Below the pieces are notes generated by a model. The model did no database searches. It saw only the letters and a program-made list of their open reading frames with translations, and was not told the origin of the DNA. A stretch of 52,602 nucleotides of DNA from Solibacillus cecembensis (GTDB lineage: Bacteria > Bacillota > Bacilli > Bacillales_A > Planococcaceae): contig NZ_LMBZ01000012.1 in assembly GCF_001439635.1 (NCBI RefSeq), positions 1 to 52,602 of the forward strand, given 5' to 3'. Within the stretch, counting starts at the first letter, position 1; each line of letters starts with the position of its first letter. This document shows, piece by piece, positions 25,801 through 35,599 of this stretch. The position numbers and the translations under genes are program-made.

Positions 25801-27231
25801 ATGGATTTTAAACCTGATAGAACAGAGAAAAAAGCTATTTATAAACAGCTTGCAGAATATATAGAAAATGGAATAGCAAATGGTACATTTCCACGTGATA
25901 AACCATTGCCATCAGAGAGAAGTTTAGCCAATGAATTGAATATAAATAGAAGTACTGTCGTAAGTGCCTATGACGAATTAGAAGCGATTGGGCTAATTGA
26001 AAGAAATAGAGGCAGCGGTACGACGATTAGTAAAGATATATGGGGAGTAACGAAAAAAAGAATTCCTAGCTGGAATCGATATATTGAGGCGGGTTCTTTT
26101 TTACCGAATTTACCTGTAACACAAAAAATAAGAAAAGAAGCGGTTGATCATAAATTAATTAATTTAGCTACAGGAGAATTGTCAGAAGACCTTTTCCCAA
26201 AAAGTTTTTTAAGAGAAATTACTGCGACGCGTTCGTTTATTGGAAGCTTAGGCTACGATCATCCACTGGGGAGTGAAATACTTAGATCAACTCTTACGAA
26301 ACATATAAAAAAATGTCGGGGGATTGAAACGAACCCTTCTTCAATTCTTATTACATCAGGGGCACAGCAAGCTTTACATTTAATTGTGCAATGCTTATTA
26401 AAGCCTGGAGATGCAATCGCAATAGAAGATCCATCATACAATTTTAATTTGCCAATTTTTAAATCAGCAGGTTTACAAGTGCATTATTTACCGACTAGCA
26501 AAGATGGCATTAATCCAGAAGATTTGCAGGGATTATATAAAAAGCACCGCATTAAAATGATTTTTTTAAACCCAGATTTTCAAAATCCAACAGGTTCTTT
26601 GTTGAATGAAAAGAAAAGAGAAGCGGTTTTGGATATTTCTTCAAATCTTGGGATTCCAGTAGTTGAAGATGATCCTTATAGTTTAACCGCATTTTCGGGA
26701 GACAAAATCCCTGCCCTTAAATCCATGGATCGAAATGGCAATGTATTATACATTAGTTCTTTATCCAAAATTGTCGCTTCGGGATTAAGAATTGGGTGGA
26801 TTATTGGCCCAACATCCGTAATAGAAAGATTATCGGATGCAAAGCAACAAATCGATTTTGGGCATTCTAGCTTTACACAATGGATCGCAAATGATTTTTT
26901 AGAATCTGAAAAATTTCAAACACATATCAAATGTTTAACGAAGGAATTAATAATACGGAGAGACAAAATTGTCAAAAGTCTTGAAACGTATTTAAAAGAT
27001 CAAGTGGAATACTCAATTCCTCAAGGTGGTATTCATATTTGGTGTAAAATACTCAAAGATTATAATGAAACCGAGCTACTTGAAGAGGCAATTAAAAGAG
27101 GCGTCATCTATGTTCCAGGTTCTACAATGGGCTCTAAAATTGGATTTGTCCGTTTTACTTTTGCGAAGGAAGATGAAGTATCCATTGATGAAGGCATTAA
27201 AAGATTTTCCGAAGCGCTGAATTCTTTGTAA
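25801..27231 (+). CDS. MocR-type (GntR winged helix plus aminotransferase) transcriptional regulator
   Basis: A 476-residue MocR protein. Residues 8-75 form a GntR winged helix (PLPSERSLANELNINRSTVV, then IERNRGSGT). The rest is a class I aminotransferase-like sensor domain with NPDFQNPTG, VEDDPYS and the PLP Lys in SSLSKIVASGLRIGW. Such proteins sense PLP or amino compounds bound to PLP and often control a divergent or neighbouring gene. Here the divergent neighbour is qoxA, which is an unlikely target, and the downstream gene is a decayed nitrilase, so its target may be lost or elsewhere. ATG at 25801 follows GAAGGTGG. Confidence 0.85.
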   Translation: MDFKPDRTEKKAIYKQLAEYIENGIANGTFPRDKPLPSERSLANELNINRSTVVSAYDELEAIGLIERNRGSGTTISKDIWGVTKKRIPSWNRYIEAGSFLPNLPVTQKIRKEAVDHKLINLATGELSEDLFPKSFLREITATRSFIGSLGYDHPLGSEILRSTLTKHIKKCRGIETNPSSILITSGAQQALHLIVQCLLKPGDAIAIEDPSYNFNLPIFKSAGLQVHYLPTSKDGINPEDLQGLYKKHRIKMIFLNPDFQNPTGSLLNEKKREAVLDISSNLGIPVVEDDPYSLTAFSGDKIPALKSMDRNGNVLYISSLSKIVASGLRIGWIIGPTSVIERLSDAKQQIDFGHSSFTQWIANDFLESEKFQTHIKCLTKELIIRRDKIVKSLETYLKDQVEYSIPQGGIHIWCKILKDYNETELLEEAIKRGVIYVPGSTMGSKIGFVRFTFAKEDEVSIDEGIKRFSEALNSL

Positions 27232-27929
27232 ACAAATACACTGAAAAAATACTTGTATATTTGAAGATTAACCCTATTATTACAACTCATTGTATATGGA
27301 TGGTTAAAAAACTATAGAAGTGGATGGTTTAAATTGTTTTCAACCTATTTATGATAATGACATGGATCGAAAAAATCCATTTGGGCTACTTCATATCATT
27401 GACGTGTGGGTTGATTCACAATTTTCTCACAGGCTATGAAATATTTAGACTTTAGGAGGGGGGTTAACGAACTAAAACAATAATCGTGAAGCATAACAAT
27501 TAAGAAGTAAACAGGATTGATTTAAAAATTAGCCAAATGCTATTTGAATTGATCGCTTGTTATAAAAGTATTTCACAATAGAAAGGCATTGAGATTATAA
27601 CTATTTCTCTACAATTTACACCAGGTATAGTTTGCTTTACCTTTCTTTTTTGTATGTCCGTACGAGATTTATTTTTATAGGCTAACGGTCTTTTTTTACA
27701 GTTGCTGCTAATTCAAAAAATCAAAGCCATTTACTTTCAACTAAATTTTTTAAAATATTTAGAGATATTGCAGCTCTGAGCTATAAAACGACAATAAAAA
27801 GAGCATTATTCTAAATCATTAAGATGGAGAAATGCTCTTTTTTTATACAATAAGAAAAGCTGTTTGAAATAAAAGATTCATATGTTTTGAAATCCATTCA
27901 ACTATCTAAAATAGAAGATAGTTAGTATT
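27232..27929. other. 698-base gap with no convincing gene
   Basis: Only short open frames occur here, for example about 27322-27440 (VDGLNCFQPIYDNDMD and on), with no ribosome site and no recognised family. A hairpin terminator is at 27798-27846. The neighbouring nitrilase fragment suggests this is a stretch of decayed genes. Confidence 0.5.
27798..27846 (+). terminator. hairpin terminator in the decayed stretch
   Basis: AAAGAGCATT at 27798-27807 pairs with AATGCTCTTT at 27831-27840, followed by a T run. The loop is long (23 bases). Confidence 0.5.
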
Positions 27930-28433
27930 AGGGGAGAAGGAGATGGCAGTGCATTACCAGTATTTGATACCCCTTATGGCAAAATTGGAGCATTAATTTG
28001 CTGGGAAAACTATATGCCACTTGCTCGGGCAGCGATATATGCACAAGGCGTTCAACTTTACATTGCTCCAACTGCCGATTCAAGGGAGTCATGGCAGTCC
28101 ACCATTCGTCATATTGCAATGGAAGGAAGATGCTTTGTTTTGTCCTGTAATCAATTTGTAACGAAGGATATGTACCCTCAAGATTTAGCTTACTATGATG
28201 ACCTTAAGTCGAGTCCAGAAGTGATGAGTGGCGGAGGAAGTGTCATTGTTGGACCATTAGGGGAATATGTTGTAGAGCCTGTATGGGGAAAAGAAGAAAT
28301 AATCATAGCCGATCTTGATTTGAAACAAATTGCTTATAGCCAATTCGACTTTGATCCTGTTGGACATTATGCAAGACCTGATGTTTTTAAATTATTGGTA
28401 AACGAAGAAAAGCAAAAGCATATTAAGAAATGA
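27930..28433 (+). pseudogene. nitrilase, 5'-truncated
   Basis: The frame from about 27930 gives [19 protein letters not shown], then [18 protein letters not shown] with the nucleophile Cys of nitrilases, and [17 protein letters not shown]. It goes on to a normal C-terminus at 28433. The first 140-150 residues, including the catalytic Glu and Lys, are missing. An internal ATG (28014) lies after the Cys and cannot give an enzyme. The intact gene would have hydrolysed an organic nitrile to the acid. It is on the same strand as the MocR gene, which may once have controlled it. Confidence 0.8.
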
Positions 28434-28630
28434 TTTAGTTTCTGTAAAAAAAATGTTTAAGTTTCTGCGTTAGTGCAGATTTTCTAAACTACTGTGATTA
28501 TAACTGTACAGGCTAAGAGAGCGCGTTATTTTTGTTCATCACAGAGCTCCCCAATTTTTTAACTCAGCACATAATAGTGATGTAAGTGTTGCGTAGAAAG
28601 TATCGATTAAATATATTGAAGGTGAATAAA

Positions 28631-29398
28631 ATGTTACCAGTAGAGAGACGAAAGAAAATTATGGATTTATTAAATAAAAGAGAAGTATTGAAAATAGATG
28701 AACTGCTAGATGAACTTGATATATCTACTGTTACGTTACGTCGAGATATTAATATATTAGCAGAACAAGGTCTAATCATAAAAATCTACGGTGGAATTCA
28801 AGGATTAAAAACAAATTTAATTAATTCACCAAGCGATGGACGAATCGTGCAAAATATTGAAGAAAAAGAGCAAATTGCGATCAAATGTTGTGAGCTAATC
28901 GAGGATTACGATTGCATCTATTTAGACGGTGGATCGACGGCTTTTCAAATTGCTAAACATATAAAGCATTTTAAAAATTTAACAGTGGTCACGAATTCAA
29001 TTCCTATCATTAATGAGCTGATTGATAGTCAGGTAGATTTAATTATACTAGGAGGGAAAATGAGTGTAAAAAAACGGTCAATAGCAGCATATGACTATTT
29101 GTTTAATTTTTCTGGTTTAAATATCTTTAAAGCTTTTATTAGTGCTAGTGGTATTACAATTGAAAAGGGGATTTCTGATTACAATTTAGATGAAGTAAAC
29201 ACGAGGAAAAAAATTATCGATATTTCAAAAGAAGTATATATAATAGCGGATAATACAAAGTTTGGTAAAGATGTGGCTGTTGGAATCGCTCCTTTAGAAA
29301 AAGTGGATTATATTGTAACGGATGGTGGGGTGAGACAAACATTTATTGAAGACTTTCAAAAAACACAGGTAGAGTTAGTAGTAGCTAATGTTATATAA
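28631..29398 (+). CDS. DeoR family transcriptional regulator
   Basis: A 255-residue regulator. Residues 1-57 are a DeoR helix-turn-helix (ERRKKIMDLLNKREVLKIDE, then LDISTVTLRRDINILAEQG). Residues 75-235 are the DeoR sensor domain, related to phosphosugar isomerases, with IYLDGGSTAFQIAKHI and ITDG-like VTDGGV near the end. Members usually repress sugar or nucleoside catabolic genes in the absence of a phosphorylated intermediate. No sugar genes lie beside it, so its target is unknown. ATG at 28631 follows GAAGGTG; the upstream extension to 28586 lacks a ribosome site. Confidence 0.85.
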   Translation: MLPVERRKKIMDLLNKREVLKIDELLDELDISTVTLRRDINILAEQGLIIKIYGGIQGLKTNLINSPSDGRIVQNIEEKEQIAIKCCELIEDYDCIYLDGGSTAFQIAKHIKHFKNLTVVTNSIPIINELIDSQVDLIILGGKMSVKKRSIAAYDYLFNFSGLNIFKAFISASGITIEKGISDYNLDEVNTRKKIIDISKEVYIIADNTKFGKDVAVGIAPLEKVDYIVTDGGVRQTFIEDFQKTQVELVVANVI

Positions 29399-29500
29399 AT
29401 CTATTTTTTTAGCACCTGTAAATTAAAACTTTGTACGGAGCTTTTTGATGAATAGATATCGGATAGAGGGCTGACTCGGGACAGTTTAGCTTGTTAAACA

Positions 29501-29528
29501 AAGCGCATCGAAAAATCGGTGTGCTTTT
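29501..29528 (+). terminator. terminator downstream of the DeoR gene
   Basis: AAGCGCATCG pairs with CGGTGTGCTT (with G-U pairs), followed by TTT. Apart from this and the promoter at 29663-29691, the 386 bases between the DeoR gene and tdh hold nothing recognisable. Confidence 0.55.
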
Positions 29529-29662
29529 TGTTGGGTTAATAACGTTACGCTTTTAGGGAACGCTACATAAAATAGAATGTCTCATGCGGTTTTTAGTCAT
29601 TCTTTTGAAAAGACTATTTCACACGCACAAATGTCTTGTCAGAAAAGAAAATTAATTAAATA

Positions 29663-29716
29663 TTGTATTTTATAAAAGAACACAATATAATAACTCTTAA
29701 CGAAAGTTGTTCGTTA
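29663..29716 (+). promoter_or_regulatory. sigma-A promoter of tdh with a palindrome over the start site
   Basis: TTGTAT at 29663-29668, a 17-base spacer and a perfect TATAAT at 29686-29691. The predicted start of transcription (about 29698) coincides with TAACGAAAGTTGTTCGTTA (29698-29716), a palindrome with 7-bp arms that looks like a repressor site. Confidence 0.6.
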
Positions 29717-29784
29717 TAAGGTTTACATGCTTTTGTGTGTATTTTTACAGAGGACAATTGTTTTGTAACAGAGGAGGTACCATC

Positions 29785-30738
29785 GTGAAAAAAATTATTG
29801 TGACCGGTGCTTTAGGTCAAATTGGTTCTGAATTAGTAGAAAAATTACGGAATACGTATGGTGTTGATAATATATTGGCAACAGATATTCGTAAAATAGA
29901 GAGCGACCAAGGCCCATTTGAAGTGTTAGATGTGACAGATGGCAAGCGAATGCACGAGATGGCACATGATTTTGGTGCGGACACAATGATTCACATGGCT
30001 GCGCTGTTATCTGCAACTGCCGAGAAAAATCCAGTATTCGCTTGGAATTTAAATATGGGTGGCTTAATGAACGCGTTGGAAGTAGCGCGTGAATTAAATC
30101 TGCAATTTTTCACACCGAGCTCAATCGGCGCATTTGGTCCATCGACACCAAAGGACAACACACCGCAAGATACATTACAGCGCCCAACAACAATGTATGG
30201 TGTAAACAAGGTGGCAGGGGAATTACTTTGTGATTATTATTACACTCGTTTTGGTTTAGATACGCGCGGTGTACGTTTCCCTGGTTTAATTTCATATGCA
30301 ACGCCTCCAGGAGGGGGAACGACAGATTACGCGGTCGACATTTATTATAAAGCGATAGAAGAAGGACGTTACACATCCTATATTGCGGAAGGTACATACA
30401 TGGATATGATGTATATGCCAGATGCACTGCAAGCCATTGTTGATTTAATGGAAGCAGATTCTTCTAAGCTGATCCACCGTAATGCGTTTAATATTTCGGC
30501 AATGAGTTTTGAACCTTCACAAATTGCCGCGGAAATTAAAAAGCATATGCCAACGTTTGATATGAGCTATGAAGTGGACCCAGTTCGCCAAGCCATTGCC
30601 GATAGCTGGCCGAATGCAATCGACTCAACAGCAGCTGTGAATGAGTGGGGCTTTAAAGCACAGTATAATTTAGAAAAAATGACGATTGATATGCTTGAAA
30701 AATTACAATTGCGTTTAGAAAAGAAAATCATCATATAA
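29785..30738 (+). CDS. tdh: L-threonine 3-dehydrogenase, SDR (epimerase-like) type
   Basis: A 317-residue NAD-dependent extended short-chain dehydrogenase. The cofactor motif is TGALGQIGS (7-15) and the catalytic YxxxK is in [18 protein letters not shown] precedes it. [19 protein letters not shown] is characteristic of the SDR-type threonine dehydrogenases of Bacteroidota and Bacillota. It oxidises threonine to 2-amino-3-ketobutyrate, the substrate of Kbl at 18039-19229. The start is GTG at 29785 after GAGGAGGT; the longer frame to 29707 has no such site. It stands alone behind its own promoter. A UDP-sugar epimerase is the alternative, but the substrate loop argues against it. Confidence 0.85.
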   Translation: MKKIIVTGALGQIGSELVEKLRNTYGVDNILATDIRKIESDQGPFEVLDVTDGKRMHEMAHDFGADTMIHMAALLSATAEKNPVFAWNLNMGGLMNALEVARELNLQFFTPSSIGAFGPSTPKDNTPQDTLQRPTTMYGVNKVAGELLCDYYYTRFGLDTRGVRFPGLISYATPPGGGTTDYAVDIYYKAIEEGRYTSYIAEGTYMDMMYMPDALQAIVDLMEADSSKLIHRNAFNISAMSFEPSQIAAEIKKHMPTFDMSYEVDPVRQAIADSWPNAIDSTAAVNEWGFKAQYNLEKMTIDMLEKLQLRLEKKIII

Positions 30739-30767
30739 CTTGCTTCAGCCCTTGGCTGAGGCAAGTT
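30737..30767 (+). terminator. hairpin after tdh
   Basis: AACTTGCTTCAGCC pairs with GGCTGAGGCAAGTT across a CTT loop, with one G-U pair, directly after the stop codon. Confidence 0.6.
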
Positions 30768-30861
30768 AAAGCCTCCGGCGGATGTCACAGATTTTTAGAG
30801 GAGTTTTTCGAACAAGCTCGAAAAAAATCTGGACGCAATTACGCCGAGGCGTAATTGATTT
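30768..30861. repeat. structured intergenic repeat, probably dispersed
   Basis: GCCTCCGGCGGATGTCACAG begins a 94-base unit. CAGATTTTT pairs with AAAAATCTG around an inner TTTTTCGA/TCGAAAAA stem, and CAATTACGCC pairs with GGCGTAATTG at the end. Its GC-rich core differs from the DNA around it. I recall similar units scattered through Lysinibacillus-like genomes, but only one copy lies in this window. Confidence 0.5.
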
Positions 30862-30867
30862 TAATAA

Positions 30868-30912
30868 AAAACCATCATGTTGACTAATTACAGTCAACAT
30901 GATGGTTTTCGC
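30868..30912. terminator. bidirectional terminator between tdh and the small membrane protein
   Basis: A perfect 18-bp stem, 30868-30885 with 30892-30909 (AAAACCATCATGTTGACT and its complement), around a 6-base loop. A and T runs on both sides fit termination from both directions. Confidence 0.8.
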
Positions 30913-30915
30913 ATT

Positions 30916-31131
30916 TTAAGCCGCTTTTCGACTGACAAAAAAACGCTTAATTAGTGTAAGTCCTAAGTTGAAAACGAAAATAATTAACGCTACACGGAAA
31001 AATGCGATAAAGTATTGCCACATCGTTGTACCTTCAATGAAGAGCTGTGGCATGTTTTGTACGAGTTCATACGCAAAATATGCCGCGATAAAAAGAAAAA
31101 AGAGTCCAGCAAAAAAGTCCTTCATTTTCAT
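30916..31131 (-). CDS. small two-segment membrane protein, unknown
   Basis: A 71-residue protein with two hydrophobic segments (about 6-24 and 40-60) and a positively charged end RFFVSRKAA, so it is probably an inner-membrane hairpin with the C-terminus inside. I do not recognise a family. ATG at 31131 is chosen because GGGGGT lies 6 bases upstream; TTG at 31137 is in frame but inside the spacing. It is a single-gene unit ending at the bidirectional terminator 30868-30912 and lies downstream of trpA on the same strand with a 60-base gap, so read-through from the trp operon is possible. Confidence 0.6.
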   Translation of the reverse strand: MKMKDFFAGLFFLFIAAYFAYELVQNMPQLFIEGTTMWQYFIAFFRVALIIFVFNLGLTLIKRFFVSRKAA

Positions 31132-31191
31132 ACACAAACCCCCAATAATAAGTTTCTTTCACTTTACCATATGATGGGAGGGGTTTGTAAA

Positions 31192-31971
31192 TTAAAGAAT
31201 GGGCACTTTTTTTGCCGCATGTACAAGGGATTCAATCGTCGCCCAGTCCTGCTTTTCCAAAGCCGCGACAATTTGACTGCCAACAATGACCCCATCTGCA
31301 AAAGTACTAAGCTCCTTCACTTGCCCCGGAGTAGAGATGCCAAACCCGGCCAAAACTGGAACGTTGCTATGTCGCTTCAATTCCGAAAAATGAGCTGGTA
31401 AATTTTCTGCAAACTCCGCTCGAACTCCTGTTGTCCCGTTTACTGTAATGGCATAAATAAAACCTTCACTCGCCGCCGCTAACTTTTTCACACGCTCCGG
31501 GGGACTTGTTAATGATACAAGCTGAACTAATGCAATGCCTTGCGCTTTTAAAGCGGGATGCAAAATCGAACTTTCCTCCAAAGGCATATCCGGAACGATC
31601 AACCCGCGAATTCCTGCAGCATAAGCATTGCGTGCGAAAGCTTCAATGCCGTAAGCTAGTATCGGGTTTAAATAGGTCATCGCAACGAGTGGCACTGCAA
31701 TTTCATCGGCAAAGCTTGTCAGTTCTTGCAAAATACCTTTTAACGTTACCCCGTGAGAAAGGGCGCGTTGTCCAGCTTTTTCAATCGTTGGTCCATCTGC
31801 AACAGGATCGGTAAAAGGGATACCGACTTCAATCGCGGAAACACCAAGTTGCTGCAATTTTAAAATGGTTGGTTTGATTGTTTCAAGCCCGCCATCACCC
31901 GCCATTATATATGGAACGAATGCTTTATCGCCTTTTGTAAGAGTTTCTTCTATTATAAGTTGCAAGTTCAT
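31192..31971 (-). CDS. trpA: tryptophan synthase alpha subunit
   Basis: A 259-residue TIM barrel that splits indole-3-glycerol phosphate into indole and glyceraldehyde-3-phosphate and passes indole to TrpB. Signatures are [29 protein letters not shown] (catalytic-type Asp) and [13 protein letters not shown]. It is the last gene of the operon. Its ATG overlaps the trpB stop by four bases (ATGA), with AGGAGG just upstream inside trpB. Confidence 0.95.
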   Translation of the reverse strand: MNLQLIIEETLTKGDKAFVPYIMAGDGGLETIKPTILKLQQLGVSAIEVGIPFTDPVADGPTIEKAGQRALSHGVTLKGILQELTSFADEIAVPLVAMTYLNPILAYGIEAFARNAYAAGIRGLIVPDMPLEESSILHPALKAQGIALVQLVSLTSPPERVKKLAAASEGFIYAITVNGTTGVRAEFAENLPAHFSELKRHSNVPVLAGFGISTPGQVKELSTFADGVIVGSQIVAALEKQDWATIESLVHAAKKVPIL

Positions 31972-33155
31972 TGCCCGCCGCCTCCTAACTTTTCAATTAA
32001 TGTGTGCACATCTTTATCCCCTCGACCTGATAAGCAAACGACAATGATTTCGTCTGCTGGTCGTGCTTTCGCGAATTCCGCCGCATAATAAATGGCATGG
32101 GCACTTTCCAATGCAGGTAAAATTCCTTCCGTTTCACAAAGCAATTTCACACCTTGTAGCGCTTGTTCATCTGTAACAGAAGGGTACTTTGCGCGCCCAC
32201 TTTCATGTAAATGGCAATGCTCGGGTCCAACCCCTGGATAATCGAGTCCCGCCGAAATGGAATGCGCCTCTTGGATGAAACCATTTTCGTCTTGTAATAA
32301 ATACATAAATGCCCCATGCAGTACACCAGTTTTGCCGACATGAATCGCTGCTGCATGCGCATTCGTATCAACGCCCGCACCCGCTGCCTCAATCCCATAA
32401 AGTGCAACATCCGCATCTTCAATAAACGGATAAAACATGCCGATTGCGTTACTTCCGCCACCAATACATGCAATGACCGCATCTGGCAAACGATTTTCTT
32501 GCTCAACAATTTGCAGGCGCGTTTCATCTCCAATAATGCGCTGGAAATCTCGAACGATTGTAGGGAAGGGGTGCGGTCCAAGTGCCGAGCCTAATATATA
32601 ATGCGTATCTTCAATATGTGTAACCCAGTGACGCAATGCTTCATTCACGGCATCTTTTAATGTAGCCGAACCTTTTTCCACAGCAATTACTTTTGTACCG
32701 AGCAACTCCATGCGGAAAACATTGAGTTGTTGGCGACGAACATCTTCAGCACCCATATAAACGATGCATTCCATATCGAGTAGGGCACATGCAGTAGCCG
32801 TCGCAACGCCATGTTGACCCGCGCCCGTTTCCGCAACAATTTTCTTTTTTCCCATGCGTTTTGCAAGAAGTGCTTGCCCGATGGCGTTATTAATTTTATG
32901 GGCTCCCGTATGATTTAAATCCTCACGCTTTAAGTAAATTTTCGCACCACCCATTTTTTTCGTTAAGCGCTCGGCAAAATAAAGCGGTGTTTCGCGTCCG
33001 ACATATTGCTTTAAATAATAGGCAAGCTCCTGCTGAAATTCAGGGTCATTTTTTGCTTCCTCATATGCGTCCTCTAATTCTTGCAATGGTGTCATTAATG
33101 TTTCGGGAACAAATTGTCCTCCAAAGTGCCCGAAGCGTCTTTTTGTCGTTGTCAT
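31968..33155 (-). CDS. trpB: tryptophan synthase beta subunit
   Basis: A 395-residue PLP enzyme joining indole and serine to give tryptophan. The PLP Lys is K87 in [14 protein letters not shown], and [15 protein letters not shown] [13 protein letters not shown] lies at the N-terminus. [18 protein letters not shown] and [15 protein letters not shown] bind the substrate carboxyl and PLP phosphate. It overlaps trpF and trpA by ATGA junctions. The ribosome site AAAGGGG lies inside trpF. Confidence 0.97.
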   Translation of the reverse strand: MTTTKRRFGHFGGQFVPETLMTPLQELEDAYEEAKNDPEFQQELAYYLKQYVGRETPLYFAERLTKKMGGAKIYLKREDLNHTGAHKINNAIGQALLAKRMGKKKIVAETGAGQHGVATATACALLDMECIVYMGAEDVRRQQLNVFRMELLGTKVIAVEKGSATLKDAVNEALRHWVTHIEDTHYILGSALGPHPFPTIVRDFQRIIGDETRLQIVEQENRLPDAVIACIGGGSNAIGMFYPFIEDADVALYGIEAAGAGVDTNAHAAAIHVGKTGVLHGAFMYLLQDENGFIQEAHSISAGLDYPGVGPEHCHLHESGRAKYPSVTDEQALQGVKLLCETEGILPALESAHAIYYAAEFAKARPADEIIVVCLSGRGDKDVHTLIEKLGGGGQ

Positions 33156-33769
33156 AAAATGAATTCCCCTTTCGCATTTTCTATAAATGTCGTAATGGCA
33201 TCGACATCTTTTTGCCCATCCACTTCAACCCCACTTGAAACATCTACTGCAAAAGGTTCGACAAGTGCAATTGCAAGCCCAACATTTTCTGCATTTAAGC
33301 CACCAGCTAAAATCACTTTCTCCAATGGGATTTTTACATCATCGAGTAACGTCCAGTCAAATGAGTTTCCGCTTCCTCCACGGTAATCCGTACCAGGTGC
33401 ATCAAATAAATAGAAATCTACATCATATTTTGCCGCTCGTACTGCATCCTCTTTTGAACAAATAGAAAATGCTTTGATCGCAGGCAGTCCAATTTGTGCA
33501 ATCATTTCGGGTGTTTCATCCCCGTGATATTGAATATAATCAAGCCCAACTTTTTGAGCGATTTGTACAATTATTTCAGGTGTCTCATTCACAAACACGC
33601 CAACCTTTTTTACCTCTGTCGGAATGAGTGCGGCTAAGTTTATTGCTTCCTCTACCGTAATACGTCGTTTACTAGGCGCGAACATGAATCCGATAAAATC
33701 AACGCCTGCCTGTACAGCTGCCTCCACATGCTCGCTATTTTTTAATCCGCAAATTTTTACTTTTGTCAT
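33152..33769 (-). CDS. trpF: phosphoribosylanthranilate isomerase
   Basis: A 205-residue TIM-barrel isomerase turning N-phosphoribosylanthranilate into the carboxyphenylamino-deoxyribulose phosphate. Marks are [15 protein letters not shown] with the catalytic Cys, VGVFVNE, VQYHG-type YIQYHGDE, and [10 protein letters not shown] with VDVSSGVE near the end. It joins trpC and trpB by four-base ATGA overlaps. Confidence 0.95.
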   Translation of the reverse strand: MTKVKICGLKNSEHVEAAVQAGVDFIGFMFAPSKRRITVEEAINLAALIPTEVKKVGVFVNETPEIIVQIAQKVGLDYIQYHGDETPEMIAQIGLPAIKAFSICSKEDAVRAAKYDVDFYLFDAPGTDYRGGSGNSFDWTLLDDVKIPLEKVILAGGLNAENVGLAIALVEPFAVDVSSGVEVDGQKDVDAITTFIENAKGEFIL

Positions 33770-34560
33770 CGAATTTCGCCATCCTTTGTCATAATGTCGA
33801 TTTGCAGCGATTGTAGTGAATTTTTGACGTCCCCGCTACGCATTAATGATTCCCCAACTAAGATGCCTTTTGCCCCAGTATTCGCCACGAATTGTGCATC
33901 TTCCACATTCCAAATGCCACTTTCACTAATGAAGGCAATATTTGAGTGGGGGAGCTGCTCGGCAATTTCCTTTGTATGCGATAAATCGACCTCAAACGTA
34001 TTTAAATTCCGATTATTTACACCGACAATTTTCGCCCCAATTTGAAGTGCCCGTTGTAGTTCTTCTACATTATGAACCTCTACAAGCACCTCTAAATTTT
34101 GGTCAGTAGCATAAGTGTGTAACGAACGTAATTGCTCATCACTTAGCGCCGCCACAATGAGTAAAATAACGGATGCCCCAGCCGCTTTTGCATAATCGAT
34201 TTGGACCGTATCAATCATAAAATCTTTGCATAACACAGGGATATTAACGGCATTGGCAACCGCATTTAAATCCTCGAAGGAGCCTTTAAAAAATGCCTGC
34301 TCGGTTAATACGGAAATACATGCCGCTCCTGCTTCTTCGTATTGCAATGCTTGTGTAACGGGATCGATGTGCATTGCGATATCTCCTTTAGAAGGGGAAG
34401 CACGCTTCATTTCAGCGATAACTTGTAAATTCTTCGTGTGCAGCAATGTTTCATATAATGAAGGACGCTGTTTTTTAACCGTTTGGAAGTTAGGTTCATT
34501 TGCAAATAAAGCGGGTAGTTCTGATCTTTTATGTTCTATAATTTTCGTTAAAATCGTCAT
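33766..34560 (-). CDS. trpC: indole-3-glycerol phosphate synthase
   Basis: A 264-residue TIM barrel that closes the indole ring. Catalytic blocks are VIAEMKRASPSKG (Glu and Lys), VLTEQAFFKGS, VLCKDFMIDTVQI (Lys), IVGVNNRNLNTFEVD and FISESGIW (Glu). The ATG overlaps the trpD stop by four bases, and AAGGAAGGAG inside trpD is the ribosome site. Confidence 0.95.
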   Translation of the reverse strand: MTILTKIIEHKRSELPALFANEPNFQTVKKQRPSLYETLLHTKNLQVIAEMKRASPSKGDIAMHIDPVTQALQYEEAGAACISVLTEQAFFKGSFEDLNAVANAVNIPVLCKDFMIDTVQIDYAKAAGASVILLIVAALSDEQLRSLHTYATDQNLEVLVEVHNVEELQRALQIGAKIVGVNNRNLNTFEVDLSHTKEIAEQLPHSNIAFISESGIWNVEDAQFVANTGAKGILVGESLMRSGDVKNSLQSLQIDIMTKDGEIR

Positions 34561-35594
34561 TTTGCTGCTCCTTCCTTTACGACTTGCTCGCTATAAGCAA
34601 TGACGTTTTGCAGTTTTTGTAAAGCGCGTCCTGAGAAAATGCTATCTTTAGCCATTTCAATTCCTTCTTTCATTGTTTCAGCTAATCCGTAAGCGAAAAA
34701 TCCAATGCCCGCATTTAAAATAACGGTGTCGAAATAGGGGCTTTGTTTACCAGCTAGTAGCTCGCGCATAATGACTGCATTTTCCTGTGGACTGCCCCCA
34801 CGAATAGCAGATAGTAGCTGCGCGGTTAATCCGACATCTTCAGCTCGCAATTTGAACGGAATAATATCGCCGTGATCGAGTAAAACGAATGTATTTTCAC
34901 CGTCTAATGAAGCTTCATCCATGCCTTGAGCACCTGATACAACAATAGCTCGTTCACGTCCCAGCATATGGAGAACCTCTGCATAATCAGTTGTGAAATT
35001 AGGGCGGTTAATGCCAACTAATTGCGTTTTTAATGGAACTGGATTTGTTAAAGGTCCTACTAAGTTAAAAATAGTCGGCTTGCCAATCGCTTGTCGAATT
35101 TCCCCGATTCGTTTTAGCTTCGGATGCATATTCGGTGCATGTAAAAAGGCAATGCCGTATTGCTTCAGTAAATCAGTTGTTTGCGCTGTATCGGGAATGA
35201 GTTCGATGCCAAGCGCCTCTAAAACATCGGAGCTACCAGATGAACTTGATACTTTCCGGTTGCCATGCTTCGCAACTAAAATGCCACCACCCGCAAGTAC
35301 AAAGGCTGCTGTTGTACTAATATTAAAGCTGTGTAAACCGTCGCCACCCGTCCCGCAGTTATCCATATAAATGCCTTCAGGCGCATCCATTTTCACCGCA
35401 TGGGATTGCATAACGGATGCTAATCCTGCAACTTCATGAGTTGTTTCTCCTTTGTTGCTCATCGCAATAAGGAAGTCGGCAATATCTTGTTTTGCTGTTT
35501 GTTCATTAAAAATACAGTGCGCTGCTTGCACCATTTCTTCAAAAATAAGATGTTCTGAACGTTTAAGTTGATTAATAAACGGTTGTAATGACAT
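34557..35594 (-). CDS. trpD: anthranilate phosphoribosyltransferase
   Basis: A 345-residue enzyme joining anthranilate and PRPP. The PRPP site is CGTGGDGLHSFNIST, followed by VAKHGNRKVSSSSGSSDVLE and NLVGPLTNP, and ASLDGE closes the metal site. Two starts are possible: ATG at 35603 overlaps the trpE stop (ATGA), but ATG at 35594 has AAAGGATG at a better distance and is chosen. No trpG is present in this operon. In many Bacillales the glutaminase subunit comes from pabA in the folate operon, so its absence is normal. Confidence 0.95.
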   Translation of the reverse strand: MSLQPFINQLKRSEHLIFEEMVQAAHCIFNEQTAKQDIADFLIAMSNKGETTHEVAGLASVMQSHAVKMDAPEGIYMDNCGTGGDGLHSFNISTTAAFVLAGGGILVAKHGNRKVSSSSGSSDVLEALGIELIPDTAQTTDLLKQYGIAFLHAPNMHPKLKRIGEIRQAIGKPTIFNLVGPLTNPVPLKTQLVGINRPNFTTDYAEVLHMLGRERAIVVSGAQGMDEASLDGENTFVLLDHGDIIPFKLRAEDVGLTAQLLSAIRGGSPQENAVIMRELLAGKQSPYFDTVILNAGIGFFAYGLAETMKEGIEMAKDSIFSGRALQKLQNVIAYSEQVVKEGAAK

Positions 35595-35599
35595 GTTCT

